Assembly: GCA_903813345.2 (NCBI GenBank)
Contig: CAIIXF020000003.1
Span: 13,716,931-13,780,930, forward strand
Length of the DNA: 64,000 nt
Origin: Owenia fusiformis
Taxonomy: Eukaryota; Annelida; Polychaeta; Sabellida; Oweniidae
Direction: 5' to 3'
Shown in pieces: positions 50,160 to 62,015 of the stretch. Numbering within the stretch: the stretch's first letter is position 1; the number at the start of each line of letters is the position of its first letter. The translations under genes and the position numbers were made by a program. The notes under the pieces are model-generated. The model did not search any database, was not told where the DNA came from, and saw only the letters and a list, made by a program, of their open reading frames with translations.

Positions 50160-50874
50160 ATATGAATTGCATCTTTATTAACAAAACGAATTCCAAATCG
50201 AGAAGAAACTTATTAAAGCAAGATTATATTTTCTAGCTTTGTGGCAAATTATAATATGCAACTTGACTTATACGTAAGTTTGAATCGAGAAAACAAAAAT
50301 AAGTTTTATTATACTTATTCTAATTTAACGATACACCATTGCCATATATAGTTTTGCAAGTATTTAAACATACATATTGCCTTGAACCTATGAACATATG
50401 TTTTATTTCTCCATGAATGATGGAAATGCGATCATTTGTACTTTATTGAAGAGCCCTTGCATATTGCTTAATAATATGCCATACATCACTAATATACGAA
50501 TACGACGTGCCTAGATATACATCTCGCGGCATGTAATAATGTTATCCTAGCTGCGATTCTTTTGCACAGTGGCGATGCATTGTTTGCAATTGCAAGTCAA
50601 CATCGTTTCAATGACACTTTAATAACTAACAGTAATGTCAGTTTCCATTATAAACTTACTTAGACCTAGAAACGGACCAAAACGCCTCATTATTCCGAAC
50701 CAGATTCATCAAAAAGAATTTGTGTTCGAGGCATTTTTGTCTGAATTTCGTTCGTCATCAAATCGTCCAAAATGCAAAAGAATCACATGGTCTGAAATCT
50801 GAAGGTTTGAAGATATAAATAAAATAAAAAACAAATAAAAATATGAATTAAAAAGAAAGAATTGAGGTTTGAAT

Positions 50875-51036
50875 TCAATGGACTTGATCACTTTTCAAAT
50901 TATTATCGTTTTTCTTTATAAAAATAGATCCTTTGATCCATCTTTCAAGTCTCTTATTGTCATTGTCCAAAACCATAGTATTGTTCCAGTCCATTACGCA
51001 ATTATTGTGTAGGACGTGGTCCGTAATGGCTGATTT
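50875..51036 (-). mobile_element. Penelope-like element fragment, C-terminal end
   Basis: The - strand reading contains ITDHVLHNNCVMDWNN, followed by RLERWIKGSIFIKK and then a stop. This matches the order TDHV, N/H-V-(I/M)-D-W, (R)W-(I/L)-K-(E/G) and I-(R/K)-K seen near the C-terminus of Penelope-like elements, after the GIY-YIG endonuclease. Only this short end is present. An inverted partner lies at 51912-52044. This is a fossil; the reverse transcriptase domain is absent from the window. Confidence 0.55.
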
Positions 51037-51099
51037 ATTCATCACCCCTCCCACATTTTCTTTTGCTTGGCGCGTGTAACGTGAATTATTACCACCTTG

Positions 51100-51640
51100 C
51101 CGGGCCAGTTACCCTCGGTCCAATATTTCACTTTATTATGCACCTCATTAAAATACTCAAATCTGATTGGTTCTTAGTTGCTTGTAGTTTGGCAATACTC
51201 TGCTCTTTTCTAAAAACTGCCGGATATTTTTTTAATATCTGACCCTTTCGAGAAAAAGAGTCGGATATTTTTTTCAATGTTTTTGCAACATTCCCATTTC
51301 AGAGTTTTATTTCTTAATAACTGGAGTACTACTTAAAGCTTACATCTAAAACTGGCGGAAAATAGAAGAAAAATGCACTTAATCAATCACAATTACCTTT
51401 ATCATTCAAAAGTTACATATGATTCTGCAAGAACGTCTCGAATAAATAAAAATTAAATTCCCGGGGCAAATATTTTCGTCCAGTCTAGCGAATAAACTGG
51501 CCGGAAGTCGTCTGAGTTTTGAAAGAAAAAATAAATAAATGTCAAAATAATGTCAACTAAACTGTAAGTACTCCACCTAACTTTGATTGGGAGGTGCATA
51601 ATAAAAATAATATTGGGCTCGGCTACCGCCTCGCCCAATA
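51100..51640. repeat. ~540 bp MITE nested between inverted Penelope-like ends
   Basis: Left arm: CCAATATTTCACTTTATTAT and GCACCTC. Right arm: GAGGTGCATAATAAAAATAA and TATTGGGC. The right end also forms its own small hairpin, AATATTGGGC...GCCCAATATT. The interior is non-coding. Confidence 0.6.
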
Positions 51641-51904
51641 TTTTTTCTCGAATAGGTATTCTGCCATATCAAGCTCCTGATCATCCAGTATTTGTTTCAT
51701 ATTGCCCTTAGAAATGACGTTATTGTACTATTGTCCCTCGAAACTGCTTCTATCTTATGTTCTTTAATTCTAACTTTCAAAGGTCTTGAGGTTTCTCATA
51801 TATACGATTTGTTACACGTTTTGCAAGGTACCTCATAAATAACTCCTGATTAACTAAATTAAATAAATAAATAAATTAATTAGTTAAATAACTTCTGATT
51901 AAAT

Positions 51905-52190
51905 AACGTTCTACAGAATAATTGCGTAATGGACTGGAACAATACTACGATTTTGGACAATGACAATAACAGACTTTGAGATCGATCAAAGAATCTATTT
52001 TTATAAAGAAAAACGATAATAATATGAACAGTGATCAAGGGAACTATAAATTGGCGGGAATTTGGAATGAATTTTTGGTGAATTAATATGACGTAATATT
52101 GTTTTTATTTAATTGTTTTGTAGCGCTTCAGTTCAGTTTTTATACAGTTGAAAAGGGATCCAGACAGGATCCGAAACGTCCTGTTTAGTA
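51905..52190 (+). mobile_element. Penelope-like 3' end, inverted second copy, broken
   Basis: About 130 bp (51912-52044) is an inverted, diverged copy of 50880-51010; shared blocks are TTGCGTAATGGACTGGAACA and TATTTTTATAAAGAAAAACG. This copy is degenerate. Downstream it carries the hammerhead-like motif described in the next entry. The inverted pair may reflect two copies joined head to head, as Penelope-like elements are known to do, later split by the nested MITE. Confidence 0.5.
52147..52183 (+). ncRNA. Hammerhead-ribozyme-like motif
   Basis: TTGAAAAG is followed by the stem GGATCC-AGACA-GGATCC, then CGAAACGTC. This matches the layout of a hammerhead core: a CUGANGA-like box, stem II, GAAA, then a cleavage triplet of the GUC type. 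Penelope-like elements are known to carry such ribozymes in their terminal repeats, which fits the neighbour. The first box departs from consensus, so activity is doubtful. Confidence 0.4.
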
Positions 52191-52757
52191 AAATATGATT
52201 TGGGTCTATGTCTATGTCAATAATCTGCAAAAGGCTAATAAGCCCATATAAAGCAGATTATATAATTTAACAGTGATAGAATTTGAATATAATATAATTT
52301 AAAACCTTAACATTTAAAAATAGATCTATGGTTTACAACTCATTTTAAAATTGAAAGGAACCTTCCTTGTTGGCCCCTGTACCCCCCCCTAGGGAGTCCC
52401 TTTATGTTGGACTACCCTTGGGCGACTGTCAGGCTACCGCGTTGTCATCACCCCTCTTTTGGGGATTTACGTTCCGGACTATGGGGATTTAGATGAATGG
52501 ACTTCGGACGAACCATTAGTATTCTACAGAAATTGGGACGACTGGATTTTCGAGGGACATGTGAATATAAAAAAAACAATCATGCTATTTCAGACGAAGA
52601 CACTCGATGTCATAATTACCCAAATGGCTGGATACAGCTGTTTTCATTTCGTAATCAGTTGTCTCTTTTGTTTCTGTATGTAGTGGGCACATGTAAGTGT
52701 TCCAATTCCATTAGAGCTTATTTAATTGATATACATGCATACGGGTTCGTTTTTAGC
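52191..52757. other. Nothing recognised
   Basis: Contains a C-rich patch at about 52375-52460 and short unsupported frames. No repeat or gene identified. Confidence 0.4.
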
Positions 52758-52866
52758 TATGTCCCTATCATTGAATATATGCCTGAGGTCTGTCACCAAT
52801 ATAGCCCGAGCTTGTGAGGGTTATATTACGACAGACCGAAGGCATATATTCAATGATACGGACATA
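52758..52866. repeat. 109-bp hairpin MITE
   Basis: TATGTCCCTATCATTGAATA pairs with TATTCAATGATACGGACATA, then TATGCCT with AGGCATA and GGTCTGTC with GACAGACC. The loop is about 35 bp. Confidence 0.75.
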
Positions 52867-53186
52867 ACTGTTGTATTACATACTTTTATATCATGGCTAC
52901 GTTATATCAATGACGCCACGTGTCTGTGTGCGAGTGAAATTAGGAAGAAATGAAACATGACGTCCCGATGACGTCATAAGATTGTCATGGTAAAAGGTTT
53001 GGCGGCTATACAGGAATATATAGCCGACCTTCAGCTCCATTGACTTCAATACAAATGCTTCGCTGGGTATGTAATACTTAAAAGTACTGCTTGAACCACA
53101 TACTATTTTGTCTGACGTAATATGTTATTCAGTCATCCAGTAGTGTAGTTAAAGTATTACTAGCGTACATACCTTCGTGGAGGGGT

Positions 53187-55848
53187 TTAATTTTCAACAG
53201 CTGAAATACAAAATACATAATCAAAATTTATTGCAATAACATTAGAAGACACAGAGATTCAAAGGAAGAGATATCACTTTATGTAAATTGATAATATTCT
53301 TTGAAATTTGTTGGTTTGATTTTATTTGTATTTTTATATTACATGGTTTGTGTACAAATGCCATCTCTCCAACGATAAACACGGTTGACGTTAAGATGAT
53401 CTAATACAAATAATGACTTACTGCAAACTTGAGAAGCAAGAAACGCAATCTTTCTAGTTAGGGTGTCAAATTCCATTTTAAAAACATTTTCTGGCGCTGA
53501 AGCGATGGCGAACCATTCCTCATCTCCTATGTACACATTGCGTTTGTTTAATTCTATTTGTCGTTGATTTGGTAGTCCCATAACAAATGTCGGTATTTTC
53601 ATTTTCTTTAATTTCTCAGCTTCTAGTATCGTGAGGTTCTTATTTACCGCTGGTACCGTTAAGCCGTCGCTTAATACGAATAATATATTTGGTTTTTCAG
53701 GTCGGTCGCCTCCCCTTGGAGTAAAATAATCAAGTCTGACCGACTCTAGTGCCTTATTGGTCGATGTCCCGCAATCTCTACGCAGGCTTCGTCCAGGTTC
53801 TAGGACTAGATTCATTTGCTTCACAGTTCGTTTATATTGGAATTTGTTTTGAGTGTTATTTAAAAATGCAACGTGAAATATTTTTTTCGAAAATGATACA
53901 ATTCCTATTCTTGTGCTTAGTGGCCCGATAGTAATAACATCCGCAACGCTCATCAGAAACTTCTGTATTTGTAACTTGTTCGAATCGGTAATCGAGCACG
54001 ACACGTCAACTGCGAATACTAGATCGATTCCACACGCCATCACGACGGGGCGCTCTAAAATTAGGAACACAACTTCAATGCATACAATTACGTCTATGAA
54101 TACACTGAATGTAGTAAAAAGTAAACAATGTACACAAAAGGTGTTTTAAGAAGGAATCTTTGTGTGATCCCAATTTAGAGGCAAAAAACCTGTTACAATT
54201 AAAACTAGGTAATGTTTTCTTTAAAAGGGAAGTCAGAACTTTAAAACGGTATGTTCATTTTTTGTGGTGAAGTACAGGACAGCGGCACTTCATTTTTGGG
54301 ATCAGGTTAGGGACTATATGGGCCATAATCTGGGTACCTGTATAGTGTCTAAAATATGAAAGATGCTTTTGAAACACATTATCACGTTTTGGGTGATTTA
54401 TTAATTCAATGGGTGTGTTTTCGAAGAGATCCATCGACAACCCAACCTTACTGATATAACATTTTTTCAATTCGCATGTTTGATCGAATGCCATACTTAC
54501 CGACACCCTGTTTTACTAAACTTGGGCGACATTTACTGCTCGGCATTATGCAAGGTAAGTGTGTGACTTCTCTTGTACTTCTCTCTCCATCTTTATTTTG
54601 CATATAATATGATGGAACTGACATGCTTGATGGGCATCTTCTTCGGACATATTTTCCAGAGGCAATATCGCACCTCAAGTAAAAACATTCGTCCCGCAGT
54701 GGATCTGTCGAGAAGATATCCGAATGATCGCAGGACGCTGAAATGAAAAGTGATATTAATTTGTATGGTGTGACATGAGCGAAGCAGATTCGATCCGAAG
54801 AGATATATAAAAGCAAGTAACAAACTAGATACCAAAGTCCCTTTGACTTTTTAAAGGAGACCCATTTGTCACTCGACCATTCTCTGCATTCTGCAAGGAA
54901 TAACTCATACTCGGGTTCTGGCCAAAGTGACCTTGTAACACGATAAGGCTCTTTGCACGAAGGCATTTGCAACACAAGACAGTTTCAACCTTTTTGGGGA
55001 ATAATGACTACCCTAGCTACCAGTAGCCCAGATTGTAATACTTATGTTCATACATTGAATCCATAGTTAGATATAAAGGATATAAAAAGGAACTAATGGA
55101 TAAAGAACCCAGTGGCGGATCCAGGAACCAACAAGGGGGGGGGCCCAAATTTGAGTTTAGAGAAAAAACCTCCGCGCTTGCACGGAAAAAAATTTTGGGC
55201 CCCTAAAACCGAAAAGTGGGCCCAAATTTTGAAAAATTGACCAAAAGGCCCACTTTTTGGGGCCTTATGGCCTAAAATTTTTTTGGGCCCAACTTTTTTT
55301 CTTTCTGGGCCAACCTTAGGGGGGGGAGCGGGCCCAATGCCCCCCCCGGATCCGCCATAGAAACCCATAGAGAATAGAAAAATTAAAGGGAAACTTTTTT
55401 TTATAAAAAAGACTCAATAACGTATTCTAAAGTCTTTAAAATGCACATGAATTTTTGTCAAGACAAAGACAAAACAAGTTAATCCCAGGGTTCCTAATTT
55501 CAAGGAGTGAATTATATTATTGCAAATGAAGAAATACGAGTTGTGTCACTCGTGTAAATTAGAATTTGGCATTATATTAAACTTACGTAAGTCAAGCGGT
55601 TTTTCCACTGCATATGACACATCATCCTCAAATACAGTATTATTTAGAGCTAGTCTTTCGTTTGATTTTGGCAACACTGATCCGGTCGTCAGTATTGCTT
55701 CTGTACGTGCTTTTATTGAGGTTCTGTTTCGTCTTTTGATAAGATTCTTAATCGCTCTATTGCCAAGCAATCCACTTTGTATCATATCAAACGAGGAAAG
55801 GATTACTATGCCAACAGTCAAACATGTAGTCAAATACCGCCCAAGCAT
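53187..55848 (-). CDS. Gene F: secreted six-Cys plus vWA protein, second architecture
   Basis: Exons: 55848-55587, 54737-54501, 54054-53422 and a 14-nt coding end 53200-53187, giving 381 residues. Every intron is phase 1, with GTAAGT donors. Exon 1 has exactly the length of its counterpart in E (262 nt) but a diverged sequence: signal peptide MLGRYLTTCLTVGIVILSSF..., then GLLGNRAIKNLIKRR. An upstream in-frame ATG 10 codons earlier is less likely, because this start aligns with E. The six-Cys exon reads STDPLRDECFYLRCDIASG. The vWA exon is nearly identical to E, including silent sites in its 5' third; MIDAS D-V-S-C-S, DCGTST and FVLSDG. The mini-exon adds T-V-E-N and a stop, and ends at a GTATGT donor at 53172. 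A TATA box lies about 95 bp upstream. Intron 1 holds a MITE. Confidence 0.85.
55110..55360. repeat. GGCGGATC-ended MITE, in intron 1 of gene F
   Basis: Ends CAGTGGCGGATCC and GGATCCGCCATAG are inverted. The interior has poly-G and GGGCCCAA/TTGGGCCC motifs, the same family as 46249-46578 but in a different intron, so an independent insertion. A 91-codon Gly/Pro frame on the - strand arises from this repeat and is not a gene. Confidence 0.75.
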
Positions 55849-55941
55849 TATTATTTTTGAAAAATGTCTGAATAACACTATATAATGCGTGTGATGCCCT
55901 ATCTATATCTCCTTTTAAGTCGTATATAAATGAATATTCAG

Positions 55942-55952
55942 TTTATATATGG
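55942..55952 (-). promoter_or_regulatory. TATA box of gene F
   Basis: On the - strand the sequence reads CCATATATAAACTG, about 95 bp above the ATG. That would give a leader of about 65 nt. A second, weaker ATTATATAG lies nearer the start. Confidence 0.4.
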
Positions 55953-58094
55953 TGTTTGAAGTCTCTGAAATAGCACCAGCAATATCCAATCAAAGTGTTA
56001 ATGCCCGGAACATAGTGGTGTTAATGTCATCCTCGCGCGTTTGAGCAATTTAAAAGTACTTCTAAAATATTTGTATTTCGTAGGAGAAAACCACATTTTC
56101 AAGACAAAACTAATTTCCTGCTGTTTATCGATAAGTATTCATTTGAGTTATGTTTAGTATCTGGATTGTTAAGTAATTTTGCTGTTTGTTTTTAAGGCTA
56201 TAAGCAACGTAATAATTTACTTCTAATATGATTTAAAATTCCATAAATAAGCATGCTCTTTGGTTCGAACCATCTTATGATTTCAGATAGTCTAGTACAT
56301 ATGTATGTCGGACCATATTGTCATATGATATTTTGCATGGATGTTGTACCAGATTCCGAAATTATTCTTCAATGGTCAAAATTACAGCCAAGAAATAGTG
56401 AAAACATATTGAAAACATATTATTGTACCTTGATTGTTCCAATTACTAGACATCGACATTTGAAAGGGTACCAGTGATAATGATAGATGTTAATATGTTG
56501 TCCTGTACTGGACAAATATTTGAATGATTAACACAGTTATGATATAAAAATATAAAATAGCATTATATAAATACAATTTTCTCGGCTCAGAATATTGCAC
56601 AAACGGTATCATTTGAAAGTTTATCAGGTCTTTAAAATTTGTATTACGTCTTAGTTTTGCATGTATATTAATATTAACTGTAGAAGTGTACACGAAGTTT
56701 GAAATATTGTAAACTAAATTAGTTCAATATATACATATCTCACCATATTGCGGTAAGTATTTTCATGTACTGTATAATGAGGAAATGCACATTTTAATAG
56801 ATATGCTACGCTTTCAATGATACTATTTTTGAAAAATTACATCTTGTTCTGAAGGAAAGATCGACCTGAAAAAGTATGATACAACTAATTAAAAATGTGA
56901 GACGACTTTTCCAGAGTTTTTTTAAGAGACGTGAATATCATGAGATAAAAAGCTTATTTACTTATTTATTTGAATATGGGTGTGTTCCTCGTGACAATAT
57001 GATTTCTGGTTCGAGATTAAATATCATATTGTCCCTCGAAACAACCCGTATTGAGTCCCTCCCAGTAAATAACCTCTATATATTTCCAGAACGGGGTTTA
57101 AAACCAATGAAGACATCGTATTGTCATATTGCAGATTTAGCAATTTCGCTAATTTACAAAAATATTGATTCATTTTCAATGCACGGGAGAACTTAGAGAC
57201 AATCTGGTATTTTGATCATTACATATTTTTCTTATCATTTTCAATGCTTAAGCATTGATGTCACATTTGATCGATCTTATTTCCCCAAAATATATAAACA
57301 AGGGAAGGGGTGGCATTTATTGTAAGGGCCATAATTAAGCCCTTACAAATGCACAATTAATCAAGAACAATAATTCAATTAAGTGAACACGCAAATACAC
57401 TTATACTCTATGTCTATTCATTTGTTGTATTAAGAATCACGACTGGTAGAAATGTAAAACTTATACGGTCACGAGATAGATGTACAGATTAATTAAATTC
57501 AATGTGATCAAATAATTCCCAGGTTAATCAATTTGTTTAAAGCAGAATTCATGCTTTGTAATTGCAGACTAATTGTACATGCATTTAATTCGTTGTACAA
57601 TGAGTGACAATTTATTATCCGATGTTTAATTCATCTTTATCTTGAGTTACGTGTTGACGGTAAAAGATTTCCTCATTTGAAATTCATTGGTCAATTTCTA
57701 ACATTTCTATTTCGGGTTTAGCATTAGTGGACGTAACTTGATGAACTGTACATGTTCTTCCGTTACCTGATATTTAAAGCTCATTGTTGACCCATTTTTA
57801 TGTCATGGTTGATGTCATTCGCCAATCCTGTGATACTGTCCCAAAATTGCTTCGTTTTATCTCTTTCGCCGAAAAGCATATACACCTGGTTTGAATTAAC
57901 AAGAGGATATATAAATTAGGATGATCCGTGTTTTATCTAGTTATGTAAATCTCGAGGCTCAAGTTGAATTTCGTTCCTCTTAGCTGAATGTTTCCTTATT
58001 AACCTATCGGACAAAGTTCGGGATAATATACAGGGCGTATAAAAAAACGCAACAAGTAGTTATCTCGTAAAATCACAAAACTAGTGATGACTAC
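55953..58094. other. Intergenic, nothing recognised
   Basis: AT-rich with no supported gene; the 106-codon frame at 56876-57196 (+) has no recognised domain. A small hairpin TTGTAAGGGC...GCCCTTACAA lies at about 57321-57348. Confidence 0.4.
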
Positions 58095-58900
58095 ATCGAT
58101 TTCTTTCAATGTGCCATGAAGCCACATCCCTCTTCTGTAAAATGCGATGTCATCTATTCACATTTGGTCATGGTTGGATGAGAAATCCTTCCATTTGCCC
58201 AGTGGGTCAAAGTCGGCTCTGGACCAAGTTTCAGATAATACAAAAGTCAGTGCAATGGCTAAGTGCTAATGGAAGTCCTCACCTGGCTTTTTTATTTTGG
58301 AGCTATCTTAGGAGCAGATAGTTAACCGTTTCTCCATCAGGTATTGCAAAACTTCGAGAAAGAATTGCCTTGATGGGCTCCTGTTCTCTGCCTTAACCCA
58401 CAGATGACTCAGGACAGGAGAGATGAGCGCATCTTTGTTTGCAAAGCAGTGGTGGCCATTTGGAGGGCTAAAGGATGTATTCTCGCAAGAGAACTTGGCT
58501 CCGAGCTAAATTTTGCCCCACTTTGCAAAATTAATGATTAATGATTATTATCCATGACTCCGTGTGAATGAATGACATTCAATTGCAAATAGGAGTAATT
58601 TGGCTTTTTGGTACATTGAATGAAAAGGATGCAGTCATCGTTGGTTTTATGTTTTCTTCCAATATTGCATCAGGCCCAGAACACTGTCTTTCACGATGTT
58701 TATAACTTGATCCCAGGCTAATTTTGGCCCACTTTGCGAAAAGAATGATTACTCGCCCAACCATGACCCAATATCAGCGAATGATATGCCATTGGAAAGA
58801 GGAGACACATGGCTTTATGGTGCATTGCATGAAATCAATGCTGTTATCACTGCTTTTGTGCTTTTCCGAGATTACAATTTGTTGCGTTTTGGATACGCAC
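58095..58900. repeat. Diverged ~210-bp tandem repeat block
   Basis: Two clear units begin near 58495 (GCTAAATTTTGCCCCACTTT) and 58705 (GCTAATTTTGGCCCACTTTG). They share later blocks such as TTTGGCTTTTTGGTACATTG against CATGGCTTTATGGTGCATTG and the GAATGA/GCATGA that follows. A third, weaker unit may precede them near 58200-58310. Origin unknown. Confidence 0.5.
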
Positions 58901-59283
58901 ATAGCGAACTGTTCCACCCGTCTATCCCTTAATACGTTCGTCCGTCCATCCGGACAATAACGCAAATGCCGTTGGAGCAATGTCGTTTATATTATATAGT
59001 GTACATGCCAAAAATGAGTACCGGTATATGTTTTGCTTGAAAGTTGAACTTCATAATGGCCAGCAGTTTCAAAATGGCCACCATTTTAGTGTCACTTTTA
59101 ATTATTTTAGGTACAATGTATAAAACTGTATTGTATCAATGGCTGCTTGAATGAGATTCGTTACGTTTAAATGGTGTTGCTGTTATTAGTTTAATGTTAA
59201 TGATATATTCATAAAAAATGTTAAAATTCCTGTTTTAGAGTTGTACTTACTTCTGCAGTATCCTGCTAATACGCCCATCCGAA

Positions 59284-61233
59284 CTAGTCAAAATATGTGG
59301 ATGCAGTCATGTACATAAATTGTATCGTAAGTGCACGCGTATATATTATAGGGAATCGGGTCATTGCAAAAATCTAATGACAAATCGAGGTAAGTGATTT
59401 CAGAGTTCCTTCTAAACATTGAGTCTTGGAATATTGCATACATATTAAATATAAATATAGTATGACAATATAGGAAGGTTTCATCTACTACATTCCTGTA
59501 ATAGAGAACATATTTGAACAAAACGTCGTAAACGTAAACATATATGTATACAACGGACGCCAATATGTATCATTTGGATCCAGAACGGTAACATACGGAT
59601 GCTATCATAAACTATACATTTATCATGGTGATTTATTTACAGAAGAACAACTGGCCAGATTCCCTGTGTATCCATTGCTTGGATAAACATTCATTCAGTG
59701 GAGCAATTGACCGCACCCTTACAAGACACCGTTATTAAGAATTGGAAATTAATAGACTAGAAATAAATACACCGACCGGAAAATGCTATTATAGAAGAAA
59801 AACTATGGTTTCATCCCTCATACTGTAAACTTGACAAATAGTTCTATGTAATATAATGATGATGATCAAGAGAATTCAGAGCCAGTCAATCGAGAGAATT
59901 CAGAGCCACAAACTCATCAACCCACTGTTTTACCCAACGATCATGTTCCAGAGCCACTGACATTCCTTGACAGCGACGATGAGCAATCAACAGATGGACC
60001 ATCCGTATATCTCGATGATTTTGTAAGCTCAGCTGAACGACCCTACAGATTCCTTCTAATATATTATTCAAATTCAAGAATTATAATATTATAGATTTAC
60101 AATTTTTCTGAAATAGTGGTAAGTGGAATCTTTTCAATTACCGATATAGCAGTGTTATTTTTTTGCCACTGTGGATTATTTCACCACTCCATGTGCCCAA
60201 CAAGTTAGATACCGAAAGGAAACTAAATATTTCGGTTCATGGGCTTTCTTCTGTTTCATTGGACGTTTTTGAAGTAGACTTCATTCATGTATACCTTTCA
60301 TTCTTATGTTAATAAAAATGGTCCCGGTCAACGCAGGCTTCGATAAAAGTTTTGCAGTAGCACTTTGGTGGAGAAGGCAATTGATATAATATTTCTTGGT
60401 TTAAACATTCTGATTAAGGATTGCTTTATTACACACTTACACGTGTGCTAATCTTGTTTAATGATAATTTTGAATAATATTGTCGGAACTCTGGTCGATT
60501 TAGAAACTACCACTTTACTTTCTTGTCCATCATCTAAGACATTTTAAATTGAAATTCCTATTAGACCTAGTAAACATATGTAGATTTTACACATGATTGT
60601 ATCACCAGGTATCAAGTGCGCACCATATACTACTGTAAATTTCATTTTTGTAGTTATTTCTTCCCATTGTATCTGATGAGAGCGTTTAAGAAATACATGT
60701 AAAATATTAAAAATACAAAAATTCAAAGTAATCCAATTATAACCTAGTCAGTCTGATAATTGAATCCAATAATAACGTCCCCTGATCCAAATGATACATC
60801 ATAATTAAATTGCTTTTTTAAAACGGATATTTCATACCATAACACAAAAAATAATATAAAACGCCCTGGATTTGTATTTTACTTAACACAGACATATTTG
60901 GATACGTGAAATAATTATATTACTTGCATTTTTTAAATTATTCTCCATAAGGTTACCCTATGGCAAATTATACATACCTTCTCACCGCTGTGAAAGAGAT
61001 GATGAAATTGGTCAAGTGAACTCGTTTGAGTCATCTATTCGCCGTAAAATATCACCGAATGTGTGTCTATATGGTAGCTTTGGTTGGGTGAATCAATGAA
61101 GTATGATATCCACGGATGAGTAAATATAGATTATTTAAACAAAAGTGCAAAATATTTCCATTGATGAAAAGTACAGAGGCGGGCACTTACGATACATTAC
61201 ATGTACATGACTGCATCCACATATTTCGACTAG
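59284..61233. mobile_element. 1.95 kb DNA-transposon-like element with ~50 bp inverted ends
   Basis: The left end CTAGTCAAAATATGTGGATG and then CAGTCATGTACA...TATCGTAAGTGC recurs inverted at 61183-61233. A second inner inverted pair, GTATCATTTGGATC, lies at 59571 and 60785. Inside, on the - strand, 60077-59886 reads ICRVVQLSLQNHRDIRMVHL, later HDRWVKQWVDEF. This faintly resembles the helix-turn-helix start of Tc1/IS630-type transposases. No DDE catalytic region is visible. Likely a decayed DNA transposon. Confidence 0.5.
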
Positions 61234-61544
61234 GCGCAGTGTTAATCTGAGGGAAATTATCTTTTGATGCCCGGTTGTTCTGGACTACCAATGAATATAA
61301 GTACTACTCTTGCCAAGTATTTCGAGTTAACTTAGTTCATCAAATTAACTTGTTTGATGTCTACGTTGTCTGTTTGATCATGTTGTTTTTCTTTATTCGA
61401 AACACAGCTGCTTAAATTATTTCATGAAACAACTTATATTCATGGATACAGTATGTAACTCGGTAAGAATACTCTGGGCTCCTTAAAATGGATATTTTCT
61501 TTCCAAGTGCCTTCTACAACTATCTTCGTGTTTCTGTTGGTCAA

Positions 61545-61975
61545 TTACCACCATGTTGAGGAATCTGCAGCTGCCACCACTACAAGACAGACGTACTTTG
61601 ACGAGAGTAGTCATGCTTTACCAGATAGTCCACCATAAGGAAGCCATTCCACCAGCGGCATACCTTGAGCCAGTAGGGTATGTGACCATTGGTCACAACC
61701 TACGCTACCGTGTCCCTTCCTCAAGAGTAGATTTACATCTTTACTCATTTTTCCCTGCAACCATACGACTATGGAACCAATGTAGCCATGATCGATTCCC
61801 TGGACATTTTTAAGAAGGAGGCAGGGAGTGTGCTGCTTTTGTATTAAGTGATGACGATTTTAAAACGATTTTAGAAATGTTAATGCAAATTCACCCTACA
61901 ATTGTATATACACCGCACGCAAGCACATATAGTACGAAATATCCTCAAGAGGAGTCTGTACTGTAAAAGGAGAAG
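61545..61975 (+). mobile_element. LINE 3' end fragment
   Basis: The frame at 61553-61813 encodes LQLPPLQDRRTLTRVVMLYQ, later IPPAAYLEPV, YSFFPATIRLWNQ. This is the C-terminal tail common to CR1/L2-type LINE proteins in marine invertebrates (pattern L-x-RR-x-x-x-R-x-x-M-L-Y-x-I...SFFPRTIxxWNxLP). A short 3' untranslated region and a GAA-rich microsatellite follow. The reverse transcriptase core is missing, so this is a 5'-truncated copy. Confidence 0.75.
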
Positions 61976-62015
61976 AAGAAGAAGAAGATGAAGAAGAAGA
62001 AGAAGAAGAAGAAGA
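61969..62015 (+). repeat. (GAA)n microsatellite
   Basis: About 47 bp of AGAAGA units with one GATGAA interruption, directly at the 3' end of the LINE fragment and probably its tail. Confidence 0.85.

Larger units (their letters stand above)
47895..50874. other. Intergenic upstream of gene E
   Basis: A CTATAAGT box on the - strand at about 48001-47990 would place transcription start some 70 nt above the gene E ATG; tentative. Repeats inside this stretch are listed separately. At 48880-48985 two TATTCCCCTTC-like arms are partly inverted, possibly a decayed MITE. No other gene seen. Confidence 0.4.

Noticed and set aside
52459-52953. Three overlapping + strand frames of 74-106 codons
   Set aside because: They overlap a hairpin MITE, compete with each other and have no recognisable features.
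55093-55368. 91-codon Gly/Pro-rich frame
   Set aside because: Lies within the G-rich MITE; its composition reflects poly-G and GGGCCC repeats.
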